Source: CAWKGV01 sp963849305 (lineage in GTDB: Bacteria > Pseudomonadota > Alphaproteobacteria > Acetobacterales > Acetobacteraceae). Taken from it: a stretch of 64,000 nt of DNA. The stretch is taken from positions 434,001 through 498,000 of the forward strand of contig CAWKGV010000003.1 of assembly GCA_963849305.1 (NCBI GenBank), in the 5' to 3' direction. The position numbers were made by a program, and so were the translations under genes. The notes beneath the pieces were generated by a model. The model saw only the letters and a program-made list of their open reading frames with translations, searched no databases and was not told the DNA's origin. Below are positions 9,157-18,910 of this stretch, piece by piece; the stretch's first letter is position 1; every line of letters starts with the position of its first letter.

Positions 9157-11094
9157 ATGTGCGGCCTGGCAGGCATCTTCCATCCTGACGGTGCCGGCGA
9201 CGTGGATTCGCGGCTGCTCCGGCGCATGACCGCGGCGATCGCGCATCGCGGGCCTGATGGCGACGGGTTCCATCAGGAGCCGGGGCTCGGGCTCGGGCAT
9301 CGGCGGCTGGCGATCATCGACCCGAGCGCCGGGCAGCAGCCGATGTACAGCGAGGACGGCTCCGTGGCCCTCGTGTTCAACGGGATGATTTACAACTTTC
9401 AGGAGTTGATCCCCGAACTGCGGGGCCTCGGCCACGACATCCGCACGCGCTGCGATACGGAAACGATCATCCACGCCTGGGAGAGTTGGGGGCCGGGCTG
9501 CCTGGAGCGGCTGGACGGGATGTTCGCCTTCGCGCTCTGGGACCGGCGCCAGCGGGTGCTGTTCCTGGCGCGCGACCGGCTCGGCAAGAAGCCACTCTAC
9601 CATGCCGTCCTGCCGGATGGACGCTTCGTGTTCGGCTCCGAAATGGCTGCGTTGGCCCAAGTCCCGGCGCTTTCCCGGCGCTTCTCGGCGACCGCGATCG
9701 ACGATTTCTTCGCCTTCGGCTATGTGCCGGACCCGGACACGATCTACCAGGGGGTGTTCCGGTTGCCGGCCGCGCATTTCATGCTGCTGCGTCCGGGCGA
9801 ACGGCCGGGTGCCGCCCAACGCTACTGGCGTCCGCGCGCGACGCCGCGCGCGATCGAGCAGACCGAGGCGGTCGCGGCGTTGACCGACCGGCTGACCGCC
9901 AGCACCGCCGCGCGGCTGGTCTCGGATGTCCCGCTGGGCGCATTCCTATCCGGCGGCCTCGATTCGAGCGCCGTGGTCGCTGTGGCCTCGCGACTGCGTG
10001 CCGCCCCGCTCGACACCTTCACCATCGGCTTCGACGGCGCGGAGGACGAGACGCCTTACGCCGAAGCGGTGGCCCGGCGATACGGCACCGTCCAGCACAA
10101 CGAACGGGCCGACGTGGTGGACATGATCGATGCGGCGCGCGAGCAGGGACGCATTTTTGGCGAGCCGTTCGGTGATCAGTCCTCGGTGCCGACCTATCGT
10201 GTCTGCCGGCTCGCGCGCCGGCATGCCAAAGTGGCGATTTCCGGGGACGGCGGCGACGAAGTGTTCGCGGGCTACCGCCGCTATCGGTTCCACGTACTAA
10301 CCGAGGCCGCGCGCGCTTTCCTGCCCGCGGGCGTGCGGCGGCATGTGGTCGGCCAGTTGGCGCGTATCTATCCCAAGCTCGATCGCGCGCCACGCTGGCT
10401 GCGCGCCAAGAACACACTGACCGAGCTGAGCCTGGACAGCGCGATCGGCTATTATCGCACGATTGCCCGCATCCAAGACGAGCAACGGCGAGCCCTGTTC
10501 TCGCCGATGCTCCATGCCGAACGCGACGGTCATGACCCCGCGCGCCGGATCGAGCGATTGATGGACGAGAGCGGGACCGACGACCCGCTGGCGCAGACGC
10601 AGTATGTCGATCTCGCCACCTGGCTCTCCGGCGGCATCCTGACGAAAGTGGACCGCGCCAGCATGGCCAATTCGCTGGAGGTGCGCGCCCCGTTCCTCGA
10701 CCACCGCCTGGTCGAATGGGGCTTGTCGCTGCCGGCCGCACTCAAGCTGGGCCGCCGCGAGGGTAAGGTCGTGCTCAAGCGTGCCCTCGAACCGCTACTG
10801 CCGCGCGAGTTGCTCGATCGACCGAAGCAGGGTTTCGCCGCGTCGCTGGCCGGCCTGTTCCGTTGCGACATGGCGCGCGCGCGCGAGCGGGTGCTGTCCG
10901 AGGCGATGCTCGACAGTGGCCTCTTCAGGCCGCCCGCGCTGAGCCGGCTATTGGACGAGCATGGCTCCGGTCAATTCGATCATAGTTTGAAGCTGTGGCT
11001 GCTGCTGGTGTTCGAAGGCTTTCTAATCGCGGAGCCGGATCGGGCGTGCCCGGGCAGGGAGACGGCGGTCGCGACATCTGGCGCGGCAATCTAG
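9157..11094 (+). CDS. asnB: Asparagine synthase, glutamine-hydrolysing
   Basis: Amidates aspartate, or a related carboxylate, using glutamine and ATP. The ATG at 9157 leaves Cys2 as the N-terminal nucleophile (MCGLAGIF) of the class II glutaminase domain, residues 1 to about 210. The synthetase domain has the pyrophosphate loop SGGLDSS and later ISGDGGDEVFAGY. The 645-residue length is close to the AsnB forms found in exopolysaccharide/exosortase loci and longer than E. coli AsnB, so the true acceptor could be a surface or secondary-metabolite substrate rather than aspartate. No other exosortase gene is visible here. Confidence 0.9.
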   Translation: MCGLAGIFHPDGAGDVDSRLLRRMTAAIAHRGPDGDGFHQEPGLGLGHRRLAIIDPSAGQQPMYSEDGSVALVFNGMIYNFQELIPELRGLGHDIRTRCDTETIIHAWESWGPGCLERLDGMFAFALWDRRQRVLFLARDRLGKKPLYHAVLPDGRFVFGSEMAALAQVPALSRRFSATAIDDFFAFGYVPDPDTIYQGVFRLPAAHFMLLRPGERPGAAQRYWRPRATPRAIEQTEAVAALTDRLTASTAARLVSDVPLGAFLSGGLDSSAVVAVASRLRAAPLDTFTIGFDGAEDETPYAEAVARRYGTVQHNERADVVDMIDAAREQGRIFGEPFGDQSSVPTYRVCRLARRHAKVAISGDGGDEVFAGYRRYRFHVLTEAARAFLPAGVRRHVVGQLARIYPKLDRAPRWLRAKNTLTELSLDSAIGYYRTIARIQDEQRRALFSPMLHAERDGHDPARRIERLMDESGTDDPLAQTQYVDLATWLSGGILTKVDRASMANSLEVRAPFLDHRLVEWGLSLPAALKLGRREGKVVLKRALEPLLPRELLDRPKQGFAASLAGLFRCDMARARERVLSEAMLDSGLFRPPALSRLLDEHGSGQFDHSLKLWLLLVFEGFLIAEPDRACPGRETAVATSGAAI

Positions 11095-11135
11095 GCAAGC
11101 TCCAGCGCCACGCGCGCGGATGACCGACACAGCCC

Positions 11136-11459
11136 TCACGCCGGCTCCCTGAGGGGGGCCAGCAGTGCCGCCTGAACGTCGGTCGGCTGCCGCTCCAGGG
11201 CGCTCAGCAAGGCACGCAACGTGCCTCGCAACTCGTAAACCTGATCGAGCAACGACAGCACCAGCGGGATCGCATCCTCGCGCACGTCCATGTCGCGGCC
11301 AAGCGCGCGGATCAGGCGCACACGGGCGATGTCGATGTCGCGGAACTCCCAGCCACCGTCGGCGGCGTCGGGCCGCACCCAGCCGCGCTCGATCCAGGTG
11401 GTCAGCTCGATCGACTGGATATCGCCGATCAGCGCGGCCACGGCGTCCAACTCCATCAC
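11136..11459 (-). CDS. cbpM: Chaperone modulatory protein CbpM
   Basis: A 107-residue MerR-like helical protein. An N-terminal winged-helix-like segment (IQSIELTTWIERGWVRP) is followed by a helical region rich in L and R (DIARVRLIRALGRDMDV) and a final leucine-rich helix. In known systems CbpM binds the J domain of CbpA and blocks its stimulation of DnaK. Its start overlaps the stop of the upstream DnaJ-type gene by 4 bases, the expected cbpA-cbpM arrangement, which supports the call more than sequence alone. Confidence 0.85.
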   Translation of the reverse strand: MMELDAVAALIGDIQSIELTTWIERGWVRPDAADGGWEFRDIDIARVRLIRALGRDMDVREDAIPLVLSLLDQVYELRGTLRALLSALERQPTDVQAALLAPLREPA

Positions 11460-12352
11460 GCGACCTCCAAGCCCTCGCGCGGGTCGAACGCGTGCCGTGG
11501 GGTCCAGTTCTTCAGGAAAGCCGCCAGCTCCGGTTCATCCCCCGGCGGTAGCACCACTTTCAGCTCCACGAACTGATGCCCGCTGCCGATCCCCCGGCCG
11601 CGGAGCCGTAGCCGCGTGCCGGTGCCGGAGTTGGGCGGGATGGTCACGCGCACCGCGCCCTTGATTGTCGGCACGGTGAGCGCCGCGCCGAGCACCGCCT
11701 CCTGGATGGTGACCGGCAGCTCGACGAGGATGTCGTCGCCCTCGCGACGGAACAGCGGATGCGGCGCGACGGTGATCTCGACCAGTGCATCGCCCGGCGG
11801 GCCCTCGCCGATGCCGGGCATCCCCTGGCCTTGCAGGCGCAGGATATGGCCGTCACGTACGCCGGCCGGAATGCGCACGTCGAGCGTGCGGCCATCGGGC
11901 AGCGTGATCCGGCGCGTCACGCCATTGGCGGCCTCAAGGAAACTGATCGTGAGTCCATATTGGGCATCGCTGCCGCGAAGATTGAAGCCCCGCGCTCCGC
12001 GCCCGGCGAACGCGGAGCCGAAGATGCTTTCCAGGTCGTCGGGGTCGAATCCCGCCTGGGCGCGGTACTTCCGGCGCCCGGCGGAGTCGGCGAAGTCGCG
12101 GTAGAATGGGTTCTCCGGCGGCTTCTCGTTGCCCGCGGCGTCGATCTCGCCTCGATCGTAGCGGGCGCGCTTCTCCTTGTCGGAGAGGATGTCGTTTGCG
12201 GTGTTGATCTGCTTGAAGCGTTCCGCCGCCTCCGGCTTGCCGGGATTGAGATCGGGATGATAGCGCTTGGCGAGCTTCCGGTACGCGGCGCGGATCGCGG
12301 CGTCGCTGGCGGTGCGCTCAAGCCCCAGAACTTGGTACGGGTCGTCGGCCAT
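11456..12352 (-). CDS. cbpA: DnaJ-family co-chaperone, CbpA type
   Basis: A class II J-protein of 298 residues. The J domain spans residues 1-70 and includes YHPDLNPGK with the essential HPD. A linker (NPFYRDFADSAGRRK) follows, then the two C-terminal beta-barrel substrate-binding domains (ITLPDGRTLDVRIPAGVRDG; VELPVTIQEAVLGA). No cysteine-rich zinc finger is present, which separates it from DnaJ. It stimulates the DnaK ATPase. It is coupled by a 4-base overlap to cbpM, its inhibitor, and follows an enoyl-CoA hydratase gene on the same strand with a 6-base gap. Confidence 0.93.
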   Translation of the reverse strand: MADDPYQVLGLERTASDAAIRAAYRKLAKRYHPDLNPGKPEAAERFKQINTANDILSDKEKRARYDRGEIDAAGNEKPPENPFYRDFADSAGRRKYRAQAGFDPDDLESIFGSAFAGRGARGFNLRGSDAQYGLTISFLEAANGVTRRITLPDGRTLDVRIPAGVRDGHILRLQGQGMPGIGEGPPGDALVEITVAPHPLFRREGDDILVELPVTIQEAVLGAALTVPTIKGAVRVTIPPNSGTGTRLRLRGRGIGSGHQFVELKVVLPPGDEPELAAFLKNWTPRHAFDPREGLEVA

Positions 12353-12358
12353 GACGGT

Positions 12359-13156
<798 letters not shown>

Positions 13157-13228
13157 GGCCGAAAGCTCCTGAGCCATCCTATGATTGTGACGGAGCCCGT
13201 CCATTCCAAGTTGCTGAGGAGCCCGCCC

Positions 13229-13636
13229 ATGACCGCTGATTATGGTGCGCCAAAGAATGAGCCGAAGGGCGATCTGGCGATACGAATGCTGGCGATGCCG
13301 GCCGACACCAACCCGGCCGGCGACATCTTCGGCGGCTGGGTCATGTCGTTGATGGACTTAGCGGCCGGCATGACGGCCTCCGCCGCCGCCAAGGGTCGGG
13401 TCGCGACCGCTGCCGTGTCGAACCTCGCGTTCCTGCGGCCGATCAAGGTCGGCGATGTGGTTTGCTGCTACGCCGAGCTGCGGCGCATCGGCCGCAGCTC
13501 GATCACGCTCGGGGTTCAGGCCTGGGTGCTGCGCGAGGGGCGGGAGGAGCGGTTCAAGGTGACCGAAGCCGAATTCGTGCTGGTGGCGGTCGATCCCGCC
13601 GGGCGCCCGCGCCCGGTGCGGCCGGCGGCGCAATAG
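13229..13636 (+). CDS. Acyl-CoA thioesterase, YciA-like hotdog fold
   Basis: A 135-residue hotdog thioesterase that cleaves acyl-CoA to free acid and CoA. The family core is clear: AMPADTNPAGDIFGGWVMSLMD, whose N, D and G residues line the active site, then AVSNLAFLRPIKVGD and a final FVLVAVD strand. GAGGAG lies 7 bases before the chosen ATG at 13229. Earlier in-frame ATGs lack a Shine-Dalgarno. It is divergent from the enoyl-CoA hydratase. Confidence 0.9.
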   Translation: MTADYGAPKNEPKGDLAIRMLAMPADTNPAGDIFGGWVMSLMDLAAGMTASAAAKGRVATAAVSNLAFLRPIKVGDVVCCYAELRRIGRSSITLGVQAWVLREGREERFKVTEAEFVLVAVDPAGRPRPVRPAAQ

Positions 13637-13640
13637 ACCA

Positions 13641-13659
13641 CGGTCCTTTGGACGGACCG
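13641..13659. terminator. Hairpin between convergent genes
   Basis: CGGTCC and GGACCG arms (13641-13646 and 13654-13659) surround a 7-base loop just after the thioesterase stop, in the gap before the opposing tannase gene. It is a possible terminator stem, without a clear T-run. Confidence 0.35.
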
Positions 13660-13677
13660 ACTGGTGTGTTTGATCGA

Positions 13678-13715
13678 CCCCTCCCCCCGGCCCCCTCCCG
13701 CAAGGGTAGGGGGGA
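13678..13715. repeat. Dispersed GC-rich palindromic repeat, copy 1
   Basis: An imperfect palindrome of a C-rich arm (CCCTCCCCCCGGCCCCCTCCC) and a G-rich arm (GGGTAGGGGGGAG) around GCAA. The same C-arm/G-arm element recurs at 21715, 27018, in altered form inside soxA at 48016, and at 63739. It lies between convergent genes and behaves like a REP-type intergenic repeat. Confidence 0.7.
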
Positions 13716-13732
13716 GCAGCGTCACCTAAGGT

Positions 13733-15511
13733 TCACGGCACCGGGTTAGAGGGAAAAGCGACCTGGCCGCCTGGGAGCAGGCCGGCCTGCTGGCCGTCCG
13801 AACCCACTTGCAGCAGCTTGTGGTTCGCCGTGCAGCTCCAGCTTGATGCCTGCTTCACGTCGCCGTTGCCGTTGTACGTGGCCTGCTCGGGGAACTTGCA
13901 GAGCGGCATCGTGCGGGTAACAGGCTGGGTCGGGTCGTTGTTGGTGTAATGGGTCGCCACGATCCCGTTCGGCGCCTGGCCCTGGTCCACCCACGCATCG
14001 AGCGCGCTCAGCGTATCGAACACGTTCGGGCCGGGGCCGCCGCCGCAATGCTGCATGTCCGGCACCATGAATAGGCGGATGCTCTTCTGCAGCCCGGCAT
14101 AGGAGCCGGATGCGAGCTTGGCGAGTTGTTCGTACAGAACCACGGAGCGGAATGGCGGCAACGCCGGGTCGCTGTAGCCGTGATACCAGAGCAGCTTGCG
14201 GCCCTCAGCGATGAAGGTCTGGAAATCGCCGGGCGAACCCGCATCGCCTGGGGCGGTCCGCGCGTCGAACAACGCCAGCCCCTCCGGCGACACGACGCCG
14301 TCGATGCCGACCGGGTAATCGAATACGCTATAAGTCGGGTCCAGGGTGACGAGGTATTTCAGGATGTGGTCCGCGAACTCAAAGCCGGCCGGTGCGGGGG
14401 CGAAGCCGTTGTTGCCCCAGGGCTCGGAGGTGCCAGGCGCGGTCGGGGGCGTGGTGCCGACGGTCCAGACATCCATCCCGCCATTGGACAGGTCGGTGAT
14501 CGAGTAGCCGGGATACAGCAACTCCCCGGCGCTGTCGCGCAGCGAGCTGATATAGGTGGTCAGGAAGTCGGCCTGGTCTTGAGTCAGGCAGCTCCCGGTC
14601 TGGCCCGCCGCGCAGACCAGGTCGGAGGGCTTAAAGGAGCACTTCGCGGGGTTCTGGATCAGCTCGTCAGTCACGCCGTCCGCCGCGTCGCAGGCGGCAT
14701 ACACCGCGGCGTCGATAGCCGGCAGCAGGCCGGCCGGAAGATAGCTCGATGGGGTCGCGAACAGTGCCTTCGCGTCCTTGGCGCCGGCGAGAATGGTGCG
14801 GATGTCTTGGAACGGGGCGCCGGCGACGATCCCGTCATAGTCTTCGGGGTAGCGCGCCGCCTCCACCATCGCCTGCCGGCCGCCGTTCGAGCAGCCGTCG
14901 AAATAGGACCGTCCGATCGCGTTGCCGTAATAGGCTTCGACTAGTTGCTTGCCCGCCACTGTCACCTGGTGAGTAGCGCGATAGTAGTAGTCGGCGACCT
15001 TCGCGTAGTCCGGCTGGCCCGGCGCGACCAGCGCCCAACTCGCATCCGTTTCCCCGCCCGAGTGGCCGGTGTCGGTGATTGCGATGGCGTAGCCTTTGGG
15101 CAGGGCCTCGGCGACGTCCACCGGGTTGGCGGCATTGTCGGCGTAGGCGGCTCCCGCCAATCCGCCGACCCCGAAGAACAGGAACTTGCCGTTCCAACTG
15201 GCCGGCAGGCGCACCTCGAACCCGGCCGAGCCGACGGGAGCCTGCTCGTCACTGGTATCCAGCGTGCCGATCACGTCGCAATAGGCCGGCATCGAGGATG
15301 CGGCGGCCACGTTGGTCGCGGAGATGATGGTTACACCTGGAACCAAAGTGGACAGACCGGCCATGGTGCAGCCGGGGGTGGAGGCGGATGCGGTGCTCGC
15401 GGTCTGGGCGCCGGCATGCGTTGCGGCGACAAGCAAGCCCAGCAGGGCACCTCCAGCCAGCAGGGCTGATTTCGCGCTTGGACGCGGGCGCGTGCCCCTA
15501 TGATCTCTCAT
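13733..15511 (-). CDS. Tannase/feruloyl esterase family protein, secreted
   Basis: An alpha/beta hydrolase of 592 residues predicted to hydrolyse ester bonds of galloyl or feruloyl esters. An N-terminal signal peptide is visible (basic RPRPSAK, hydrophobic ALLAGGALLGLLVAA, then THAGAQ as a likely signal peptidase I site near residue 36). The nucleophile motif GCSNGGRQ puts the catalytic Ser at 208, and the C-terminal QHCGGGPG carries the family His. Several Cys pairs fit the disulfides of this family, including the one bridging the catalytic residues. It is a single gene between a repeat and a tRNA. True substrate is unknown; gallate release would link it to the trihydroxybenzene cluster at 32-42 kb. 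Confidence 0.9.
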   Translation of the reverse strand: MRDHRGTRPRPSAKSALLAGGALLGLLVAATHAGAQTASTASASTPGCTMAGLSTLVPGVTIISATNVAAASSMPAYCDVIGTLDTSDEQAPVGSAGFEVRLPASWNGKFLFFGVGGLAGAAYADNAANPVDVAEALPKGYAIAITDTGHSGGETDASWALVAPGQPDYAKVADYYYRATHQVTVAGKQLVEAYYGNAIGRSYFDGCSNGGRQAMVEAARYPEDYDGIVAGAPFQDIRTILAGAKDAKALFATPSSYLPAGLLPAIDAAVYAACDAADGVTDELIQNPAKCSFKPSDLVCAAGQTGSCLTQDQADFLTTYISSLRDSAGELLYPGYSITDLSNGGMDVWTVGTTPPTAPGTSEPWGNNGFAPAPAGFEFADHILKYLVTLDPTYSVFDYPVGIDGVVSPEGLALFDARTAPGDAGSPGDFQTFIAEGRKLLWYHGYSDPALPPFRSVVLYEQLAKLASGSYAGLQKSIRLFMVPDMQHCGGGPGPNVFDTLSALDAWVDQGQAPNGIVATHYTNNDPTQPVTRTMPLCKFPEQATYNGNGDVKQASSWSCTANHKLLQVGSDGQQAGLLPGGQVAFPSNPVP

Positions 15512-15727
15512 CGGCGTTCCCTCTTTGTCGTTGCTGGCGTGCCTTGGCTTGAAAACAATCGCCGGGTAAATGAACGCAGCGTTACGGCAGCAGCGAAAGC
15601 TAGGAGTTGTTCACAATACCGTCAGGCATTGCACGACGCGTTTGCGTGTGGCCGAACCGCATCGCCGCCGTTCGCTTGCGGGGGTCGGGCGCGCGGTCTA
15701 TATCGTACATGTCGACTACATTCCGTC

Positions 15728-15802
<75 letters not shown>

Positions 15803-15992
15803 CAGTGACGCCGATGGCGGAGTGCCCTTGAGCACGACTCCAGTTCCGTCACATGCTCCACCACCGCCGTCCGGGATGGCATCGGGGATTGCAAGGATGG
15901 GTGAGCTGAAGCGCCCCGCGAATCTGGGTTGCGTTAGGACTGTCAAATCGCGGCGACGGCCGGCGTCTCGACCGCCAACGGAGTGATGCCTC

Positions 15993-16733
15993 ATGCGTGT
16001 TGCGGACATCGTCAAAAGCCGCACCCCCTGGGCGATCCGGCGTTTGTCGCGGCGCCTCAAGCGTGAGCTTGAGTGGGCCCGCAACCGAAGCCTGCCGTTG
16101 CAGGCGGTGTTCGAGACCATCTATGCCGAGAATGCTTGGGGAGGCGAGCAGGGCAGCTTTTACTCCGGTCCTGGTTCGGACGGCCTGGCCGCTGACATCT
16201 ACGTGGCGGAGGTTAAGCGGTTCATCGCCACGCACGGCGTTCGGTCGGTGGTAGACCTTGGCTGCGGGGATTTCCGCGTAGCGCACAAGATTGTCCATCA
16301 AGGGCTGAGCTACGTCGGCGTCGATCTCGTCCAGCACCTGGTGGATGCGAACACCGAGCAGTTCGGTGCCGGGAACATCCGCTTCGAGTGCCGCGACATC
16401 ACCGAGGACCAGCTCCCCAGCGGCGATTTGTGCCTGATGCGCGAGGTCTTGCAGCATCTGTCCAACCGGCAGATCCGCCGAGTGCTCGCGAAGCTGGGGA
16501 GTTTCAGGTATGTGATTTATAGCGATTACCAGCCGCCCGCATGGGCGAGATGCGTGCCGAACCGGGACATCACCCCGGGCCTCTATACGCGCATCTGGAA
16601 GAATTCCGCCGTCTTCCTGGACCAGCCTCCGTTCAACATCCCCACCCGCCTTCTGTTCGAGGCTCCCGCGAGCACGGTCCTGCGTTCGCGGGACGAGCGG
16701 ATTCGCAGCTACTTGATCCGCAATCCGGGGTGA
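15993..16733 (+). CDS. Class I SAM-dependent methyltransferase
   Basis: A 246-residue cytoplasmic methyltransferase. Motif I is VVDLGCGDFRVA at about residues 86-97, followed by the acidic strand end YVGVDLV that binds the SAM ribose, and motif II/III-like FECRDITEDQLPSGDLCLMREVLQHL. The N-terminus is basic and probably helical. The layout resembles methyltransferases found in polysaccharide or glycan loci, but no such genes are adjacent. It converges with an amidohydrolase gene, 13 bases away. Substrate unknown. Confidence 0.85.
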   Translation: MRVADIVKSRTPWAIRRLSRRLKRELEWARNRSLPLQAVFETIYAENAWGGEQGSFYSGPGSDGLAADIYVAEVKRFIATHGVRSVVDLGCGDFRVAHKIVHQGLSYVGVDLVQHLVDANTEQFGAGNIRFECRDITEDQLPSGDLCLMREVLQHLSNRQIRRVLAKLGSFRYVIYSDYQPPAWARCVPNRDITPGLYTRIWKNSAVFLDQPPFNIPTRLLFEAPASTVLRSRDERIRSYLIRNPG

Positions 16734-16746
16734 CGGCCTCGCCCCG

Positions 16747-17559
16747 CTAGCGGTTCCATCCGATCCACTCGCACACGGCCCGCCCCATCACCAGCTCCTG
16801 TTCGCGCCCAGCGAGCCATGGCAGTTCCTCGGTGAACATCGTCACGCACTGGCGATAGCTGCACGGCATCCGCGTGATATCGGTGCCCCAGAAGAACCGC
16901 TCCGGGCCGAACGCATCGTAGAGCCGGTGCAGGTGGTCATGGATGTTGCGATACGGGTAGGGTGCGCTCGAATAGCCCGGTGCCCCGGTCGCTTTCAGCG
17001 CGACGTTGGGGTATTTCCTTGCGATCGCAACAACCTCGGGCAAGGTCGCGAAGGCCGCCTCGTCCTGATCGGTGCGCACCGCGCCCAAATGGTCGATGAT
17101 GAGCTTCAGGCGTGGATGGCGCTCGACGATGCGCGCGAAGGTCGGCAGGAACCGCCACGCCATCGTGGCCACCGGCAGCCCGAGCCGCTCGGCCGCCGGC
17201 CAGAGCCAGTCCATCGTGCCGTCCTCGTGCCAGCTCCGCTGGTGCGGCAGCACCAGCGCCCAGCGCAAGCCCACCATGCCGGGCTGGTCCTTCCAGTGCT
17301 CGATCACTTCGCGGATCTCGGGCCGGTCGAGCGGGAACTGGCCCAGGATCGCGAACCGGTCGGGGTATTCGCGCGCGGCCTCCACCGCCATTTGGTTGGC
17401 GTTGGGATCCCAGCTCGGGGGATGGATCACGGCGGCGTCCACGCCGGCCTCGGCCATCTCCTTGAGCAGTTCCTCGGCGGTGAAGACTGACACCTGGCGG
17501 TGATGGCCGCTCGGCGTGCCGCTCGACCAGATATGCACCTGGGCGTCCACGATCCTCAT
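16747..17559 (-). CDS. Amidohydrolase family protein (amidohydrolase_2)
   Basis: A 270-residue TIM-barrel hydrolase or decarboxylase with intact termini. The N-terminus has IVDAQVHIW, where the family's HxH is present as QVH, a common variant in this branch. Later come AAVIHPPSWD, LKLIIDHLGA with the metal-ligand His, and a final FFWGTDITRMP carrying the catalytic Asp. It may hydrolyse a lactone or decarboxylate an aromatic acid. It is a stand-alone gene between a convergent methyltransferase and a 185-base gap. Confidence 0.87.
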   Translation of the reverse strand: MRIVDAQVHIWSSGTPSGHHRQVSVFTAEELLKEMAEAGVDAAVIHPPSWDPNANQMAVEAAREYPDRFAILGQFPLDRPEIREVIEHWKDQPGMVGLRWALVLPHQRSWHEDGTMDWLWPAAERLGLPVATMAWRFLPTFARIVERHPRLKLIIDHLGAVRTDQDEAAFATLPEVVAIARKYPNVALKATGAPGYSSAPYPYRNIHDHLHRLYDAFGPERFFWGTDITRMPCSYRQCVTMFTEELPWLAGREQELVMGRAVCEWIGWNR

Positions 17560-17744
17560 GGCCTTCCTCCTCTCTTTAGCCAGGTAGTTTGGTCTGGCTT
17601 CGCGGTCGCCTCAAGGGAAGCAAATTCACCGCGGAGGGCGGAGAAGCTTTCGAGTCACTAGCCGGACGGCGTGAACGGAGACTAGCGGCGCTCAGGCGTC
17701 GTTCTGCGCAAGGTCAGATCGTCGTGCCGGTCGGGGTCAGCCGC

Positions 17745-18575
17745 TTAGGGCAGGGGAGCGGCAAGTCGCGCGGCCAGCCGGCGTCGGCGGCGCTGGATCA
17801 GGCGCCAGGCGAGCTTGGCCGCGAGATCCGACAGCCGACCGCGCGGGGGCAGGCCGACCGCCTTGAAGATCATGCCCATGCCGCGCTCGACATGGCGGAA
17901 ACGGTAGTAGCCGGCGGCGCGCGACATGTGGGCGGCGCTGCAACGGCCATGCAGGTACGCGACGGCGAGCGGTTCGTTGGCGCAGTGCCAGGCATAGGCG
18001 AGTTCATCGTCCTCGCTTTCGCCGATGCGCCCGAACGCGATCCTGAGCCGGCGGGGCAGGCCGATGTTTTCGCGTCGCAGGTAGCGGCGCATGTGGTCGT
18101 AGAACAGCTTGAAGTGGCGGAACTCGTCGGCGGCGATGTGCCGGCAGATCGCTTGGAGCACCGGCTCGGCGGTCGCGTCGGCAAGTGCCGTGTAGTAGCT
18201 GGAGGTGCCGGTTTCCACCATGCAGCGGGCGATCAGCTCGCCGGTGCGCGAACCGCGCACCGACGCCTCGGCATCGAGCGGGAGCTTGAACCCGGCTTTG
18301 TAGCGCGCGAAGGCGGCTTGGTAGTTCCAGGCGGGATCGGCCAGCATCGCCCACCGCCCCAGTGCCTCGCCGTGCTGCACTTCCTCGGCGGCCCAATAGT
18401 CGGCGGCGGCGCAGAAATCCGGATCGTCGCGGAACACGCGGTTGAGATAGATGGCGTAATCGGTGCCATTCCGTTCGACCATCGCGGCGGCCTTGACCAG
18501 CGGAATCAGGGCCGGGTCCAGCCGCGTGGGATCGAAGCGGGACCAGGCTATGTCGTCGAGTTGCCAGTGCTTCAT
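17745..18575 (-). CDS. Ferritin-like di-iron domain protein
   Basis: About 276 residues from the ATG at 18575. Two helices carry carboxylate/His motifs of a ferritin-like di-iron site: AAEEVQHGE and, about 90 residues later, AADEFRHFK. These resemble the E-EXXH pairs of rubrerythrin-like and acyl-ACP-desaturase-like proteins. The C-terminus is very basic (WRLIQRRRRRLAARLA). A role in oxidation or iron handling is likely, but the substrate is unknown. An upstream in-frame ATG at 18611 is possible. It does not appear to be in an operon. Confidence 0.75.
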   Translation of the reverse strand: MKHWQLDDIAWSRFDPTRLDPALIPLVKAAAMVERNGTDYAIYLNRVFRDDPDFCAAADYWAAEEVQHGEALGRWAMLADPAWNYQAAFARYKAGFKLPLDAEASVRGSRTGELIARCMVETGTSSYYTALADATAEPVLQAICRHIAADEFRHFKLFYDHMRRYLRRENIGLPRRLRIAFGRIGESEDDELAYAWHCANEPLAVAYLHGRCSAAHMSRAAGYYRFRHVERGMGMIFKAVGLPPRGRLSDLAAKLAWRLIQRRRRRLAARLAAPLP

Positions 18576-18656
18576 GGCGGCTGAGTATGCCGCGAGGCTC
18601 AGGACTGGCAAGCAACGCCCGGCGCTGGCCTCACGCCAGGAGGGGAACGAACCGTT

Positions 18657-18902
18657 TCAGCCTTCCGCTGTACCTGTCTGCCGATCTGTTCCACGCGCGG
18701 GCGGGACGGGAGTGCCATCCCGATCGATCGGCTCGATGACGTTCAGATCCTCTGAGATGTGAAAGCCAGCGGCCACATAGCATGAGAACGCGCCCGCGAT
18801 GCTCTCGCTTGTGATTCGGTTGTTCAGCACGGGAGCGTCCCAGGTCGCCTCGGCGAGCGCGTGGACCGACGGCAGCAGCGGTTCAGCGGTGCTCCAGATC
18901 AC
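18657..18902 (-). pseudogene. Possible C-terminal remnant of an unidentified gene
   Basis: Directly downstream of atpC an 81-codon open segment reads in a protein-like way (APVLNNRITSESIAGAF, then CYVAAGFHISEDLNVIEP), with many G/C third positions in its first two thirds. It has no start of its own; extending the frame upstream enters atpC out of frame. It may be the tail of a deleted gene. I cannot name the family. The rest of the 335-base gap shows nothing else. Confidence 0.35.
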
Positions 18903-18910
18903 TGCGGGCG

